A stretch of 27,237 bases of DNA from Pseudomonadota bacterium (GCA_023404675.1 JAEYAW010000007.1:1-27237), one strand, 5' to 3'. Positions 1-8,856 are shown, counted from the stretch's first letter. Notes: generated by a model not told the origin, from the sequence alone. Made by a program: numbers and translations.

Positions 1-2
1 TT

Positions 3-824
3 TCCGCAATCCTCATCGGCGGGGCCGTTGCGATGTCATCCACAGCCATGTGCCTCAAGGTGCTCGCAGGCGCGAACGCTCTTGGATCGGCTCATGGGCG
101 CTTGGCCATCGCAGTGCTTCTGTTTCAAGACTTGGCAGCTGTCGCATTCCTGCTTCTGCACGATTCGATGAGTGGAGCCGCCGAGGGACATGGCGTGATA
201 ACGGTCGTCGCCAGTGCAATGGCATTGGTTGCAGCTCTGTTCACTGCCCGTGGCCCGTTGCAGGTGCTTGCCCGTTGGGTAGCGTCGCGTGGCGATCCGG
301 AGCTTGCCCAACTCCTCGCACTTACCATTGCGCTCGGGTCTGCGATTGTCGCGGCCTCCGCCGGTCTTTCTCCGGCACTCGCTGCATTCACGGCCGGCAT
401 GATTATCGGCGAGGGTGACGCGCGCCATGCTGTCGAGAACGAGATTCGGCCCTTCCGCGATTTGTTTGTCGGGATTTTCTTTGTCGGCATCGGAACGCAA
501 TTGCCACTTTGGATCATTCCATCTGCATGGCCTGTCGTGCTGATCTGGCTCGCGATTATATTCGCGGGCAAGACGCTGATCGTTTTGGTCGTCGCCCGAC
601 TATTCGGCGAGTCGCTTCAGACCTCTTGGCGCACTGGGATCATCCTGGCCCATGGAGGAGAATTCAGCCTGATGCTGCTGTCGGTTTCTTCGGCATCGGG
701 CATTGTCGCCAACGAGTTCGCCGGCCCCCTCCTCCTCGCGATTGGAGTGAGCATGTTGGCTGGAAGTCTTATGATTAGATGGGCGGGGTCAGGCCTAGGA
801 CCAATCGACATTAGGCTCTGTTGA
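3..824 (+). CDS. Kef-type monovalent cation:proton antiporter (CPA2), both ends missing
   Basis: The frame is already open at the window edge, so the N-terminus lies outside. The translation is very hydrophobic, with about seven membrane segments. It carries family hallmarks: GGAVAMSSTA near the start, and in the middle FTAGMIIGEGDARH followed by FRDLFVGIFFVGIGTQL. KefB/KefC-like proteins exchange K+ or Na+ for protons across the inner membrane and usually continue into a cytoplasmic TrkA-N/RCK domain. Here the frame stops soon after the last membrane helix, and the RCK domain is absent. The final codons run into an IS-like end that begins near 814, so the natural C-terminus was probably lost to an insertion. 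Such a product could fold in the membrane but would lack its regulatory domain. Family assignment is confident; function of the truncated form is not. Confidence 0.8.
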   Translation, partial: SAILIGGAVAMSSTAMCLKVLAGANALGSAHGRLAIAVLLFQDLAAVAFLLLHDSMSGAAEGHGVITVVASAMALVAALFTARGPLQVLARWVASRGDPELAQLLALTIALGSAIVAASAGLSPALAAFTAGMIIGEGDARHAVENEIRPFRDLFVGIFFVGIGTQLPLWIIPSAWPVVLIWLAIIFAGKTLIVLVVARLFGESLQTSWRTGIILAHGGEFSLMLLSVSSASGIVANEFAGPLLLAIGVSMLAGSLMIRWAGSGLGPIDIRLC

Positions 825-915
825 CAAAGTATGGCAGCCATATCTTTGCGGCGGCCAAAGCGAGAAATGCTGACACTCTAACCAAGCAAAGTCAGCCTTC
901 GGCCCCCATTGCGGT
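814..915. mobile_element. Remnant of an IS end (IS6-like terminal sequence)
   Basis: The bases from 814 begin GGCTCTGTTGACAAAG, close to the terminal repeat of IS6100-type elements (GGCTCTGTTGCAAAG, known from that family) with one extra base. The antiporter frame breaks exactly here and the Tn3 transposase remnant begins about 100 bases later. No transposase reading frame survives, so only an end fragment is present. The right boundary is approximate and the family assignment tentative. Confidence 0.35.
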
Positions 916-1153
916 CATCACGGGCCGAAGGGATATCCTGTGGAACACAGTCTATCGCAGCCGCGCTGTCGATTATGTTCGCACCCAGAGCATCGATATT
1001 CCCGCCGAACTGCTCTCCCAGGTCGCACCGCTTCCCTGGGCCCATATCGCACTCACCAGCGACTATCTCTGGAACGAAATTGACGGCCCCCTCGAACGCT
1101 TCAGGCCGATCCGCGCTAACCGTTTCAACCCAAACAACTTAGCTTTCCCTTAG
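915..1153 (+). pseudogene. tnpA: Tn3-family transposase, C-terminal remnant
   Basis: The last ~75 residues of this frame match the C-terminus of Tn3-family DDE transposases: an ILWNTVYRSRAVDYVR stretch, then PLPWAHIALTSDYLW and an FRPIR tail. The full protein is about 1,000 residues, so more than 90% is missing. The 5' side is replaced by the IS-like end from 814. The stop codon lies inside the terminal inverted repeat at 1149-1186, the usual arrangement for Tn3 elements. The fragment cannot transpose. The start coordinate marks where Tn3 similarity begins to my eye and is approximate. Confidence 0.75.
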
Positions 1154-1186
1154 CGGGTTTTATTGCAGAAATGTCCACGGAACCCC
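1149..1186 (-). repeat. Tn3-family 38-bp terminal inverted repeat
   Basis: Read on the minus strand this begins GGGGTTCCGTGGACATTT and ends CCCGCTAAG, exactly 38 bases. GGGG at the outside and (GC)TAAG at the inside are the Tn3-family signature. It overlaps the transposase stop codon at 1151-1153 and marks the outer edge of the old transposon, only 14 bases from the stop of the next gene. The matching other end is not in this window. Confidence 0.8.
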
Positions 1187-1200
1187 TATTTGCAACACCT

Positions 1201-1962
1201 CTACCGGCGCGAATTGCTCTCGACTACGGGCAGGACAACCGGGCAACGCTGCTCCTTCTGGCTCTGGAACATATCCGCAATGCACTTATCCAGCGCCGCG
1301 CGGTTCGTCTCATAGACCCACCCGGCCGTCACGATGGCCTCCGCGCGCTTCGGGTCTGCCGCCTCGATCATGGCACGGCCGGCGCTGACGCGATCATACC
1401 CCATGACCAGGCTGGCAACATGGCTGTCGGCCGAAAAGGGCAGGAAGCGTGGCAGCAGCAAAATCAGGAATATGCCGACGAACAGCCCGACAAGGCCGGC
1501 CATCGACATGCGAAAATCCTGACTTTTCCGGTCGTAGGCGCTTTTCGTGTGGGCGGCGAGGTTCCGGCAGGCGCGCTCAAGGTCAGACGCCTGCCGCTCG
1601 AGCTGCTGCGCGGCGGTGCGTATCAGGGCCTCGCCGCTGCGCTCGAGGGCGGCCGCATAGTGTTGCGTGCCCTGCCGGAGAATGGGCGATTGCTCTACGC
1701 CGTGCAGGCGCTCCGCGACAACGCCGAGCTGCTGCACGAGCTGGGCGAGCTGGGGCTTGTAATCGGCCTGTGGCTCGATCCGTTCGAGCTGGTCGAAAGC
1801 AGCTTCCAGCCCGCGCCGCATCACGGTCATTTCCGCGCCGATCTGCGCGCCCTGCGTCTCGATCGTGCGCCGGAGCGCGTCGAACGCGACGGCCGGGTCG
1901 CCGGCGTCCTCGTCCAGTGCTTCCGGCTCGATTTCTTCCCTGTCGTCGTCCAGCTCCGCCAT
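1201..1962 (-). CDS. DUF6118-like membrane protein downstream of traA
   Basis: 253 residues. The N-terminus is acidic and Glu/Asp-rich (about residues 1-25). A long, charged, probably coiled-coil helix follows to about residue 145, then one clear membrane segment rich in Gly, Leu, Ile and Phe at about 152-172, and a soluble C-terminal part of ~80 residues containing two cysteines. It starts 11 bases after the traA stop and so is probably translated from the same leftward transcript. Proteins of this layout (I recall DUF6118) commonly follow TraA on alphaproteobacterial plasmids; their role is unknown to me. The gene looks intact, but a Tn3 end lies just beyond its stop. An accessory transfer or membrane-anchoring role is only an inference from position. 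Confidence 0.75.
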   Translation of the reverse strand: MAELDDDREEIEPEALDEDAGDPAVAFDALRRTIETQGAQIGAEMTVMRRGLEAAFDQLERIEPQADYKPQLAQLVQQLGVVAERLHGVEQSPILRQGTQHYAAALERSGEALIRTAAQQLERQASDLERACRNLAAHTKSAYDRKSQDFRMSMAGLVGLFVGIFLILLLPRFLPFSADSHVASLVMGYDRVSAGRAMIEAADPKRAEAIVTAGWVYETNRAALDKCIADMFQSQKEQRCPVVLPVVESNSRR

Positions 1963-1973
1963 ATTCTCCGTGC

Positions 1974-4900
1974 CTACCTTTCCATTCCGATACCCCGACT
2001 AAGCCGGTGGCCGCGTGTCATTTCGTCTTGCAGCGCGCGGGCAATGCTCTGTTCCCGGCGAAGCTCCTGCCCGATTCCAAGCTCCCGGCTGCGATTGCGC
2101 ACGAGGGATTCCGCCTGCGGGTCGCGTTCAAGGCTCTCGGCAAGGCTGCTCATCTGGCTTTCGACCTTGGCGCGGGCGTCGTCATGCTGCCAACCGCGAA
2201 GCTCCCGGCGCTGGCCCTGTAGCTCTTGCCAGCGTTCAACGAACCGCTCGGCCCTGACATTCGGGTCCTGCAGCGCGGCGTTTTCGCGCTTCATCCCGTC
2301 GATGACCTGCGCGACACGCTCCCGACCGGAAAGCTCGGTCATGGCGCGCGCCGTCGCCGGATCATGTTGCAGCGTCGAGCGCATCAAATCTTTCATGCCG
2401 CCCTGCACCTGGTCGAGCTGCTGGCCGGCATCGCGCATTTCCTGCCGCTGCATGTCGAGAACCGGCAAGCCCCCGCGCCGGTGCTGCACGACCGATTCAT
2501 AAGCCCGCGAATAGCGGTCAACAGCCGCCTCAAGCGGCGACTGCCCCCGCGCCCGCTCGGCCAGCCGGTCGGGCGCCGGCGCCTGCCGCAAGCTCCCCTC
2601 TCTTTCCGGCCGCTGCTCCACCTGCGAAGGCTCGCCGCGCTCCTGGGAGGGCTGAGGACGGGCATTGAGCTTGAGGCCGGCGAACATGCCGCCACGCTGC
2701 TTCTCGGCCTGCTGTGCCCGTTTCTGGTCGATCTGCGGGCCGTCCTCGCCGGCGCGGTCCAGCTTTGGCAGCTCGGCCGCGCCACGGCGCTGCTGCTGGC
2801 GATCGGCAGCGAGATCCTCGCGCGGATCTGCACGAAGATCCTGCGCGAGATCTGCGCGGACTTTTTGCGAGGATCTCGGCGCGCGGTCCTCGATGTGCTT
2901 CCGCTCCGCACGTAGCCCGGCGCGCTCGGCCGGAATTTCGATCTCGCTACGGACGCCCATTTGCTCCGCGATCCCGCGCCGTTCGGCAAAATCGCGGGTA
3001 TAATCGAGCGTGGTTTCCTTCGCGCCAGACCGCGACAGCCGCCGCTCTAGCTGGTCATAGGCCAGCTCGCCGGCACCGCGCACCTTCCAGGCATAGCGCT
3101 GTGTCTCGGTGCCATCGGGCAGGGTGACGGGGGTGGCGCCGATATGCTGAAGGCCGATCTTCTCCCCGGTCTGGGGCGCGGCCTCCGACATGGCGCGTTC
3201 CAGGTCCACGCCCCATGTGGTGCGCCGCTCGCCCTTGTCGTTCTCCAGGGTGACGAAGTAGCTCGGCCGGTTGCCGTCCTTATGCTCGAAGGGCGCGGCC
3301 CCATGCTCGACCAGCCGGCCCGCCTGCCGGTCGGTAAACTCGTCCTGGGCGGCATAGAGCTGCGCCCCGTCGCGATGCCGGGTCATGGCGACATAGGTTA
3401 GGTGCCGGTCCATCGTCCCCGACGCCAGCACGAAACTCCGATCGACGGTCGCGCCCTGGTTCTTGTGAATCGTCGTCGCATAGCCGTGGTCGATCGCCTG
3501 ATAGTCGCCCATCGGCACGGAAACCCTCTCGCCGCCCCGGCCGTCGAGCTGCGCGACGATCATGGGGCCGGCACCCGGTCGGCCGGCTTCGACACGCTCG
3601 ACGGTGCCTAGCATCCCGTTTTTCACGCCAAGGTCGCGGTTGTTCTCAAGGAACACGATGCGGTCGCCCGGCGCGAACTCGCGCTTGCCGTCATTGGTCT
3701 GGAAGGTCAGCGCGCCGGCGTCCTCGCCCTGCGCCAGCTCGCCCCGGTCCTGTAGCTCTGTCCGGATCGCGTCATTGATGGCGCGCACATCGGCCCGGCG
3801 ATGCGCCATCGCAATCCGGGTGCCGTCCGGGCGCTCGTCGCGATCGGCAAGATAATCGCGCACGATCTGGCCGCGCGCGTCCTCGCCCGTCTCGGCAAAG
3901 CTGATATTGCCGTGATCCCGATAGGCGGAAAGCCCCTCGGCCGTCCGGTGGGTGGCGAAGGCAACGGACGCCTCCCGTTGCCAGTCCACGCGCTGCCGGC
4001 GTATCTCGGAAAGCTCGGCATGGCCGATTTTCTCCGTGATCGCCCGGAACGGTGCGCCCGCCCCGATCGCCTGCAACTGCTCATGGTCGCCTACAAGGAC
4101 GATCTTCGCCCCGCGCGCCTCGGCCTCGCCAACGAAGCGGGCGAGCTGGCGGCTCCCGACCATGCCCGCCTCGTCGATCACGAACACGTCGCCGCGGCCG
4201 ATCGTGCCGCGGTCGTTCTCCCAACCGCGGGACCATGACGCGAGGGTGCGGCTCTGGATGCCGGAACTTTCCTCCAGGCCCTCGGCCGCCTTGCCCGACA
4301 ACGCCGCGCCGTGAACCGTATAGCCCTCGGCCTCCCATGCCTCCCGCGCGGCCGCAAGCATGGTGGACTTGCCAGCGCCGGCGAACCCGACCACGGCGGC
4401 AATCCGCTCCGGCCCGGTGATATGCTCGATCGCCCGGCGCTGCTCGTCGGACAGCCGGGCGGAAGCATCGCCGGCGCTGCGCTGAATGGCGGCGTCTTGG
4501 GCGTCTATGGCGCGCTCGACATGCCGGCGATCGACGCCATGAGACTGCGCCGCGTGCATCCGCTGCGCGCTCTCGACCATGCCGGATTCGATCTCGACCA
4601 TTTCCCGCGTCGAATACCGGGCAAGCTCGATCTCACCCGTTGCCGGGTCCGCCCGCTCGGCCTGCAACTCCACAAGCGCCGGCGAGGCCATCACCTTTGC
4701 AAACGCGCTTTGGAACTCCTGAACATCATCGTTGATGTAGCGATGCAGCGTCCGCGCAATGTCGCGCCGGTCGAACACGCTCTTTTCGCCGGTGATGAGG
4801 GTAAGAACCTGCTCCGGCTTCTCGCGGATAAGATCGGCGTTGCGCTGCGCCGCTTCCGCGTCCAACCGCGCGCGGTCCACGTCAAGGCCGCGCCGCTCCA

Positions 4901-5579
4901 TCTGCGTGGCATGGACGCCCATATGCTCGGTTGGCGAAATCTCTAGCCCGCGCTCCATGTGCGAACGATGGTCGATCCGAATATCTAGCCCGGCAATCGC
5001 CAGCCGCTCGTTGGCGATCTCCTCCCACGTCTGCCGAAGGTCACGAAGCTGCATGTCGGTCGTCGGCAGGTCGTGCGCCAACAGCCATTTGTTTTCGCGC
5101 TCAAGGTAGGTCTTTTCGCCTAACCCGTTCTCCGTCACCTGCCGCGTGGTCATAAGGATATGGGCATGGTGATTGCGAACGTCACTCGCCTCGTGCGGCG
5201 CATGAATGGCGAAGTCCACGGCCGCGCCGTAGCGGTTCGCCAAATCCTGCGCAAACTCCCGCGTTGCCTCTAGTCGCTGCTCGGCCGAAAGCTCATGCGG
5301 CAAGGCAATCTCAAATTCGCGGGCTACACGCGCATCTTTCCGCTTCTCGGCAAACTCGGCAGCGTTCCACAAGTCCGACCGATCCCGCGCCCATTCGGCG
5401 TTGACGCCTTCTGGCAAGACAATCTCCGCATGTTCCACGCCCTGCTTGGCCGTGTAGTCATGCGTGATCCCGTCGCGCTCGTTGGTCAGCTTCTCCCCGG
5501 CGCGATAAGCCATAGAGGCGACGGCGCTACGGCCGGTCGCCCTCGAAACTGGCTTCATGCTTAAATGGTAGATTGCCAA
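1974..5579 (-). CDS. traA: Ti-type conjugative relaxase/helicase TraA (MOBQ)
   Basis: 1,201 residues from a TTG start. I chose TTG at 5579 because the family start AIYHLSMKPVSRATGRSA follows at once and a GAGG ribosome site sits just upstream; the frame could open further at 5651. The N-terminal MobA/MobL relaxase domain shows the early Tyr and an HHAHI metal-binding motif near residue 140. The Walker A motif GFAGAGKS lies near residue 398 and VIDEAGM follows, giving a RecD/TraI-like helicase. The C-terminal ~350 residues are Arg/Glu/Gln-rich. TraA nicks oriT, stays bound to the 5' end and unwinds the transferred strand. It is transcribed away from the oriT at 5638-5666, as in Ti plasmids. 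The gene looks complete. Confidence 0.95.
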   Translation of the reverse strand: MAIYHLSMKPVSRATGRSAVASMAYRAGEKLTNERDGITHDYTAKQGVEHAEIVLPEGVNAEWARDRSDLWNAAEFAEKRKDARVAREFEIALPHELSAEQRLEATREFAQDLANRYGAAVDFAIHAPHEASDVRNHHAHILMTTRQVTENGLGEKTYLERENKWLLAHDLPTTDMQLRDLRQTWEEIANERLAIAGLDIRIDHRSHMERGLEISPTEHMGVHATQMERRGLDVDRARLDAEAAQRNADLIREKPEQVLTLITGEKSVFDRRDIARTLHRYINDDVQEFQSAFAKVMASPALVELQAERADPATGEIELARYSTREMVEIESGMVESAQRMHAAQSHGVDRRHVERAIDAQDAAIQRSAGDASARLSDEQRRAIEHITGPERIAAVVGFAGAGKSTMLAAAREAWEAEGYTVHGAALSGKAAEGLEESSGIQSRTLASWSRGWENDRGTIGRGDVFVIDEAGMVGSRQLARFVGEAEARGAKIVLVGDHEQLQAIGAGAPFRAITEKIGHAELSEIRRQRVDWQREASVAFATHRTAEGLSAYRDHGNISFAETGEDARGQIVRDYLADRDERPDGTRIAMAHRRADVRAINDAIRTELQDRGELAQGEDAGALTFQTNDGKREFAPGDRIVFLENNRDLGVKNGMLGTVERVEAGRPGAGPMIVAQLDGRGGERVSVPMGDYQAIDHGYATTIHKNQGATVDRSFVLASGTMDRHLTYVAMTRHRDGAQLYAAQDEFTDRQAGRLVEHGAAPFEHKDGNRPSYFVTLENDKGERRTTWGVDLERAMSEAAPQTGEKIGLQHIGATPVTLPDGTETQRYAWKVRGAGELAYDQLERRLSRSGAKETTLDYTRDFAERRGIAEQMGVRSEIEIPAERAGLRAERKHIEDRAPRSSQKVRADLAQDLRADPREDLAADRQQQRRGAAELPKLDRAGEDGPQIDQKRAQQAEKQRGGMFAGLKLNARPQPSQERGEPSQVEQRPEREGSLRQAPAPDRLAERARGQSPLEAAVDRYSRAYESVVQHRRGGLPVLDMQRQEMRDAGQQLDQVQGGMKDLMRSTLQHDPATARAMTELSGRERVAQVIDGMKRENAALQDPNVRAERFVERWQELQGQRRELRGWQHDDARAKVESQMSSLAESLERDPQAESLVRNRSRELGIGQELRREQSIARALQDEMTRGHRLSRGIGMER

Positions 5580-5637
5580 CCCATTGCCTCGATCTTGCTT
5601 CCGCCTTTCCCGCCAGTCTCCAACCTGGCAGCGCGCT

Positions 5638-5680
5638 GAGTTGCGCAGCAACTCGTAAGTGCGCCCTTCTCAACTTAATC
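5638..5680 (+). other. oriT: Origin of transfer (oriT), RSF1010/Ti MOBQ type
   Basis: A perfect 7-bp hairpin, GAGTTGC-gca-GCAACTC (5638-5654), is followed at once by GTAAGTGCGCCCTT (5655-5668). RSF1010/R1162 has the same layout: a short inverted repeat, then TAAGTGCGCCCT, the nic core. It lies between the leftward traA and the rightward transfer genes, where Ti-type plasmids keep oriT. TraA would nick within the core. The exact nick position is inferred by analogy, not seen. Confidence 0.85.
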
Positions 5681-5856
5681 GCTTCGCTCTTTCGTCGCTC
5701 GGTGTGGCGCTTGCAGCAATGTCGATGCAATGAGCTGAAGTCCGGATTTTGCGGCAGAACCGTCAGATTTGCAAGATCGCGTGAGGTTCTGCGGGAGGAA
5801 ACACTTGAGCCGGGCGTGTCTTCGTATAGTCTGGCGGCCAGCGGAGGGAAAAGAAG

Positions 5857-6630
5857 ATGGCAAATGACAATAGCCCGGCATTGGCGCTTCTGATCGACGG
5901 CGACAATGCTTCGTCCAAGATCGTCGCCGGCCTTCTCGCTGAAATAGCCAACTACGGAACCGCCAGCGTCAAGCGCATCTATGGCGATTGGACCAAGCCG
6001 AACCTCAACGGCTGGAAAGAGTGCCTGCTGGAACACTCTATCCAGCCGGTCCAGCAATTCGCCTACACAACCGGCAAGAACGCGACCGATGGCGCGATGA
6101 TTATCGACGCAATGGACCTGCTCTATACCGGCCGCTTTTCCGGCTTCTGCATCGTCTCAAGCGACAGTGATTTCGCTCGCCTCGCCGCCCGCATCCGGGA
6201 GCAAGGCGTCACCGTCTATGGCTTCGGGGAGCGCAAGACGCCTCGCCCCTTCATCACCGCTTGCGACAAGTTCGTATATTGCGACGTGCTCAATTCGGCC
6301 GGGGAACAAAAGGAAGCGGAAGCCGCCGCGCCCAAAGCGATCGCTGCCAAACCTGCACCAGCGAAAGCGACGCTCGATCGTGCCGCCCTGGAAATGCTGA
6401 CGAAGGCTGTCACGGCCTCGGCCGATGAAGACGGCCGCGCCAATCTCGCCCGCGTCGGCGCGCACCTTGCGAAACAATCGCCCGATTTCGATGCACGCAA
6501 TTTCGGCTTCCCGCGTCTCTCCGAGTTGGTGGAGGCATCTGGCATTGTCGAGGTCGAGCGCATTGGCGACAACCCAAAAATCATCATGGTTCGCCTCAAG
6601 AATAAGGCTACCACCCGTCCCGCGAAATAG
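5857..6630 (+). CDS. NYN-domain ribonuclease-like protein with LOTUS/OST-HTH tail
   Basis: 257 residues with a strong ribosome site (GGAGGGAAAAGAAG) just before the ATG. Residues ~8-150 form a NYN (LabA/DUF88, PIN-like) domain: LLIDGDN (Asp14, Asp16), then ATDGAMIIDAMDLLY and IVSSDSDFARLA carry the acidic residues expected to bind Mg2+. A low-complexity Ala/Lys linker (~150-175) leads to a C-terminal OST-HTH/LOTUS-like domain, a putative RNA-binding winged helix. The family suggests a metal-dependent RNase. It is the first gene to the right of oriT, 12 bases ahead of the TraD-like gene, so it should be expressed with the transfer genes. Its role in conjugation is unknown; entry-stage RNA processing is only a guess. 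The gene is intact. Confidence 0.85.
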   Translation: MANDNSPALALLIDGDNASSKIVAGLLAEIANYGTASVKRIYGDWTKPNLNGWKECLLEHSIQPVQQFAYTTGKNATDGAMIIDAMDLLYTGRFSGFCIVSSDSDFARLAARIREQGVTVYGFGERKTPRPFITACDKFVYCDVLNSAGEQKEAEAAAPKAIAAKPAPAKATLDRAALEMLTKAVTASADEDGRANLARVGAHLAKQSPDFDARNFGFPRLSELVEASGIVEVERIGDNPKIIMVRLKNKATTRPAK

Positions 6631-6642
6631 AGGAAGCGACAC

Positions 6643-6948
6643 ATGGCGCGCAAGACGATCGAACAGCGGCTGGCCGAACTGGACGCGCAGCGCGCCAGCC
6701 TCAAAGCGAGGCTCGGCAAACAGGAGCGCGCCAACGACACGCGCCGCAAGGTGCTGCTCGGCGCGCTCGTTCTGCATCGGCTCGAAAACTCCAACGATCC
6801 CGATTTCACCAAGCGGCTCGGTGACTGGTTGCGCCGCGAGCTACCCGACTTCCTGACGCGCGACGGCGACAAGGAACTGTTTTCCGATCTGCTCGGCAAA
6901 GCCCCGCACGCGCCAAGCGCAGGGAGCAACGAGGGGGCCGCTTCATGA
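6643..6948 (+). CDS. TraD/MobC-like conjugal transfer accessory protein
   Basis: 101 residues, with GAGGAAG nine bases before the ATG. The N-terminal third is a charged helix (about residues 5-35, RLAELDAQRASLKARL). It is followed by RRKVLLGALVLHRLEN, the conserved stretch of the small TraD/TraC mobilisation proteins of alphaproteobacterial plasmids, and by an acidic helical end. Proteins of this kind help the relaxase bind oriT. It overlaps the coupling-protein gene by four bases (ATGA), so the two should be translationally coupled. I am sure of the family group, less so of the exact name. Confidence 0.75.
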   Translation: MARKTIEQRLAELDAQRASLKARLGKQERANDTRRKVLLGALVLHRLENSNDPDFTKRLGDWLRRELPDFLTRDGDKELFSDLLGKAPHAPSAGSNEGAAS

Positions 6949-8606
6949 GTCAGGCTAGACTTGCATGGGGTGCGTTCAAGAACATGCTTCGCGCGGCCGC
7001 CCGCGATCCGCTATGGGCGTTCCTCTCTTTGATCGCCATGCCTTTCCGCGTCTGGAAACCGCTTCTCGGGCTTTTGTTCCTCCTTATCATTGTGACGTTC
7101 ATCATCGGCATGGGCGGCCGGTTCTTCCTCGAAAATATGGGCTTCGGTCCTGGCTCGATTCCCTTCATCGCGCTCGATCTCGTCACGCTGCTGGTGCTGG
7201 CCGCGATCACCTTCCGGCTCGTCACCAATCCGCTGATTATCCACTTCGGAGATATGGAAGGGGAGACCCACGGCTCGGCTCGCTTCGCCACCAGCAAGGA
7301 ATCCGCCGCCCTCACCCGCGCCGATTCCGGTCTGCTGATCGGCCGCGATCCGAAATAAAAGCTGCTGCGCTATGACGGCCCGGCCCATCTGCTGACGATG
7401 GCACCGACCCGCACCGGCAAGGGCGTGGGGACCATCATCCCCAACCTGCTCACCGCCGACCGCTCCATGATCTGCATCGACCCCAAGGGCGAGAATGCCA
7501 GGATCGCCGGCCGCGCCCGCCAGAAGTTCGGACCGGTCCACGTCCTCGACCCCTTCGGCGTCACCGGCCAGCCCTCGGCCGCCTTCAATCCGCTCGGCCA
7601 GCTCGACCCTACCAGCCTCGATGTCGCGGAAGACGCCAGCACCCTTGCCGACGCCCTAGTGTTCGATGAGCCGGGCATGGCCGGAGAAGCGCATTGGAAC
7701 GAGGAAGCCAAGGCGCTCATTGCCGGCATCATCCTCTATGTCGTGTGCCACAATTCGGCGGAAGACCGCACCCTGGAAATGGTCCGCTACTGCCTGACCG
7801 CCGCCCCTGACGCCTTCCTCACGATGCTGAAGGACATGCAGGCCAGCACGGCAGCGCGCGGCCTGATTGCCCGCGCCGCAAACCGCCACGTCGGCAAATC
7901 CGACCGGGAAGCGGCCGGCGTCCTCTCGGCCGCGCAGCGCCATACCCATTTCCTCGACAGCCCGCGCATGGTCGTAGTCCTCGGCCGCTCCGATTTCCGC
8001 TTTGCCGATCTCAAGCGCCGCAACGTCTCGGTGTTCCTCGTTCTGCCACCCGATCGCCTGTCCACCTATTCGCGCTGGCTGCGCCTGCTCGTCGCGCAAA
8101 GCCTTACCGACATGGCCCGCGATCCCGCCAAGCCGGCCGCCCCGGTCCTCTACCTGCTGGATGAGTTCGCCGCCCTCGGCCATCTGGCCCCAGTCGAGCG
8201 CGCAATGGGCCTCATGGCCGGCTACGGCGTCCAGCTCTGGCCCATCCTGCAGGACGTTCACCAGCTCCGCGCCACCTACGGGCAGCGCGCCGGAACCTTC
8301 CTGTCAAATGCCGGCGTCCTGCAGGTCTTCGGCGTCAACGATCACGACAGCGCCCGCCTCGTCTCCGATCTGCTCGGGCAGGAAACCGTGGTGTTCCAGA
8401 CCATGAGCCGGGCGCTCGATGCCGAACAGACCGGAATCACCTACGGCGAGCAACACACGGCCCGGCCGCTGCTGACCCCGGATGAGGTTCGCAACATGCC
8501 GCAGAACATCGAATTGCTGTTCCTGGCCGGACAACGGCCGATCGTCGCCGGCAAGCTGGCCTATTACGCCGATTCCGAGTTCCAGGGGCTGTATGACGCT
8601 CCCTGA
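6945..8606 (+). pseudogene. traG: Type IV coupling protein TraG (VirD4-like), interrupted by an in-frame TAA
   Basis: The first 137 codons give the membrane-anchoring part, with two hydrophobic segments at about residues 33-60 and 77-100, ending IGRDPK. A TAA at 7356-7358 then stops the frame. The same frame continues at once with KLLRYDGPAHLL and goes on to the natural stop at 8606. The downstream part has Walker A (PTRTGKGVG, near residue 155) and Walker B (LLDEFA, near 404). Both halves are in one frame, so this is a nonsense codon, or a small local change since relatives have one extra residue here, not a shifted frame. A restart at ATG 7398 would give a 402-residue soluble ATPase without its anchor and with no obvious ribosome site. 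TraG normally hands the TraA-DNA complex to the transfer channel, so transfer is probably impaired. A sequencing error is possible. Confidence 0.85.
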
Positions 8607-8856
8607 ACGCCTCGCCCATCTGCCCGACAGGAAGCGCCGCGAGCTGGAACGGGTCGCCGCGATCCTGTTCGATGAATTTGACGATGCCTTGAAAACCAAG
8701 CTCTCCATGAAGGGCAAGCGCGGCCGCATCCTCAAGCTGATCCTGTTCGCTCATTCACTCATTCACCGATTCACGCAATCGCTGAAAAGCACAACGGCAG
8801 ATTCTCGTATTCACCTGGCCGCCCCTCGGGCGAAACGGTTGACGGTATACCGTTAG
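8593..8856 (+). pseudogene. Nucleotidyltransferase (NTase-HEPN type), 5' fragment
   Basis: The frame starts at an ATG that overlaps the traG end by 14 bases. Its first ~52 residues (LPERLAHLPDRKRREL, then KGKRGRILKLILF) match the start of a nucleotidyltransferase-plus-HEPN protein I recall after traG on sphingomonad-type plasmids. In that family the next residues form the catalytic GS(Y)xRG(D) loop. Here the sequence changes after LILF, at about 8748, to an unrelated low-complexity tail that ends at 8856. The catalytic centre is therefore gone and the product is likely inactive. The junction probably marks a deletion. Recognition rests on a short stretch, so the family call is moderate. Confidence 0.6.

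Noticed and set aside
1..824. Antiporter as part of a heat-resistance (LHR-type) locus
   Set aside because: Such loci carry Kef-like genes, but no other marker gene of the locus is in the window, so there is no support.
1171..2502. Long plus-strand open frame opposite traA and the DUF6118-like gene
   Set aside because: It reads as Arg/Leu/Pro-rich low-complexity protein with no family features and lies fully over two well-supported minus-strand genes; it is a high-GC shadow.
7356..7400. TraG break as a frameshift between two genes
   Set aside because: Both halves are in the same frame and the protein reads through the stop, so it is a nonsense codon rather than a shift or two separate genes.
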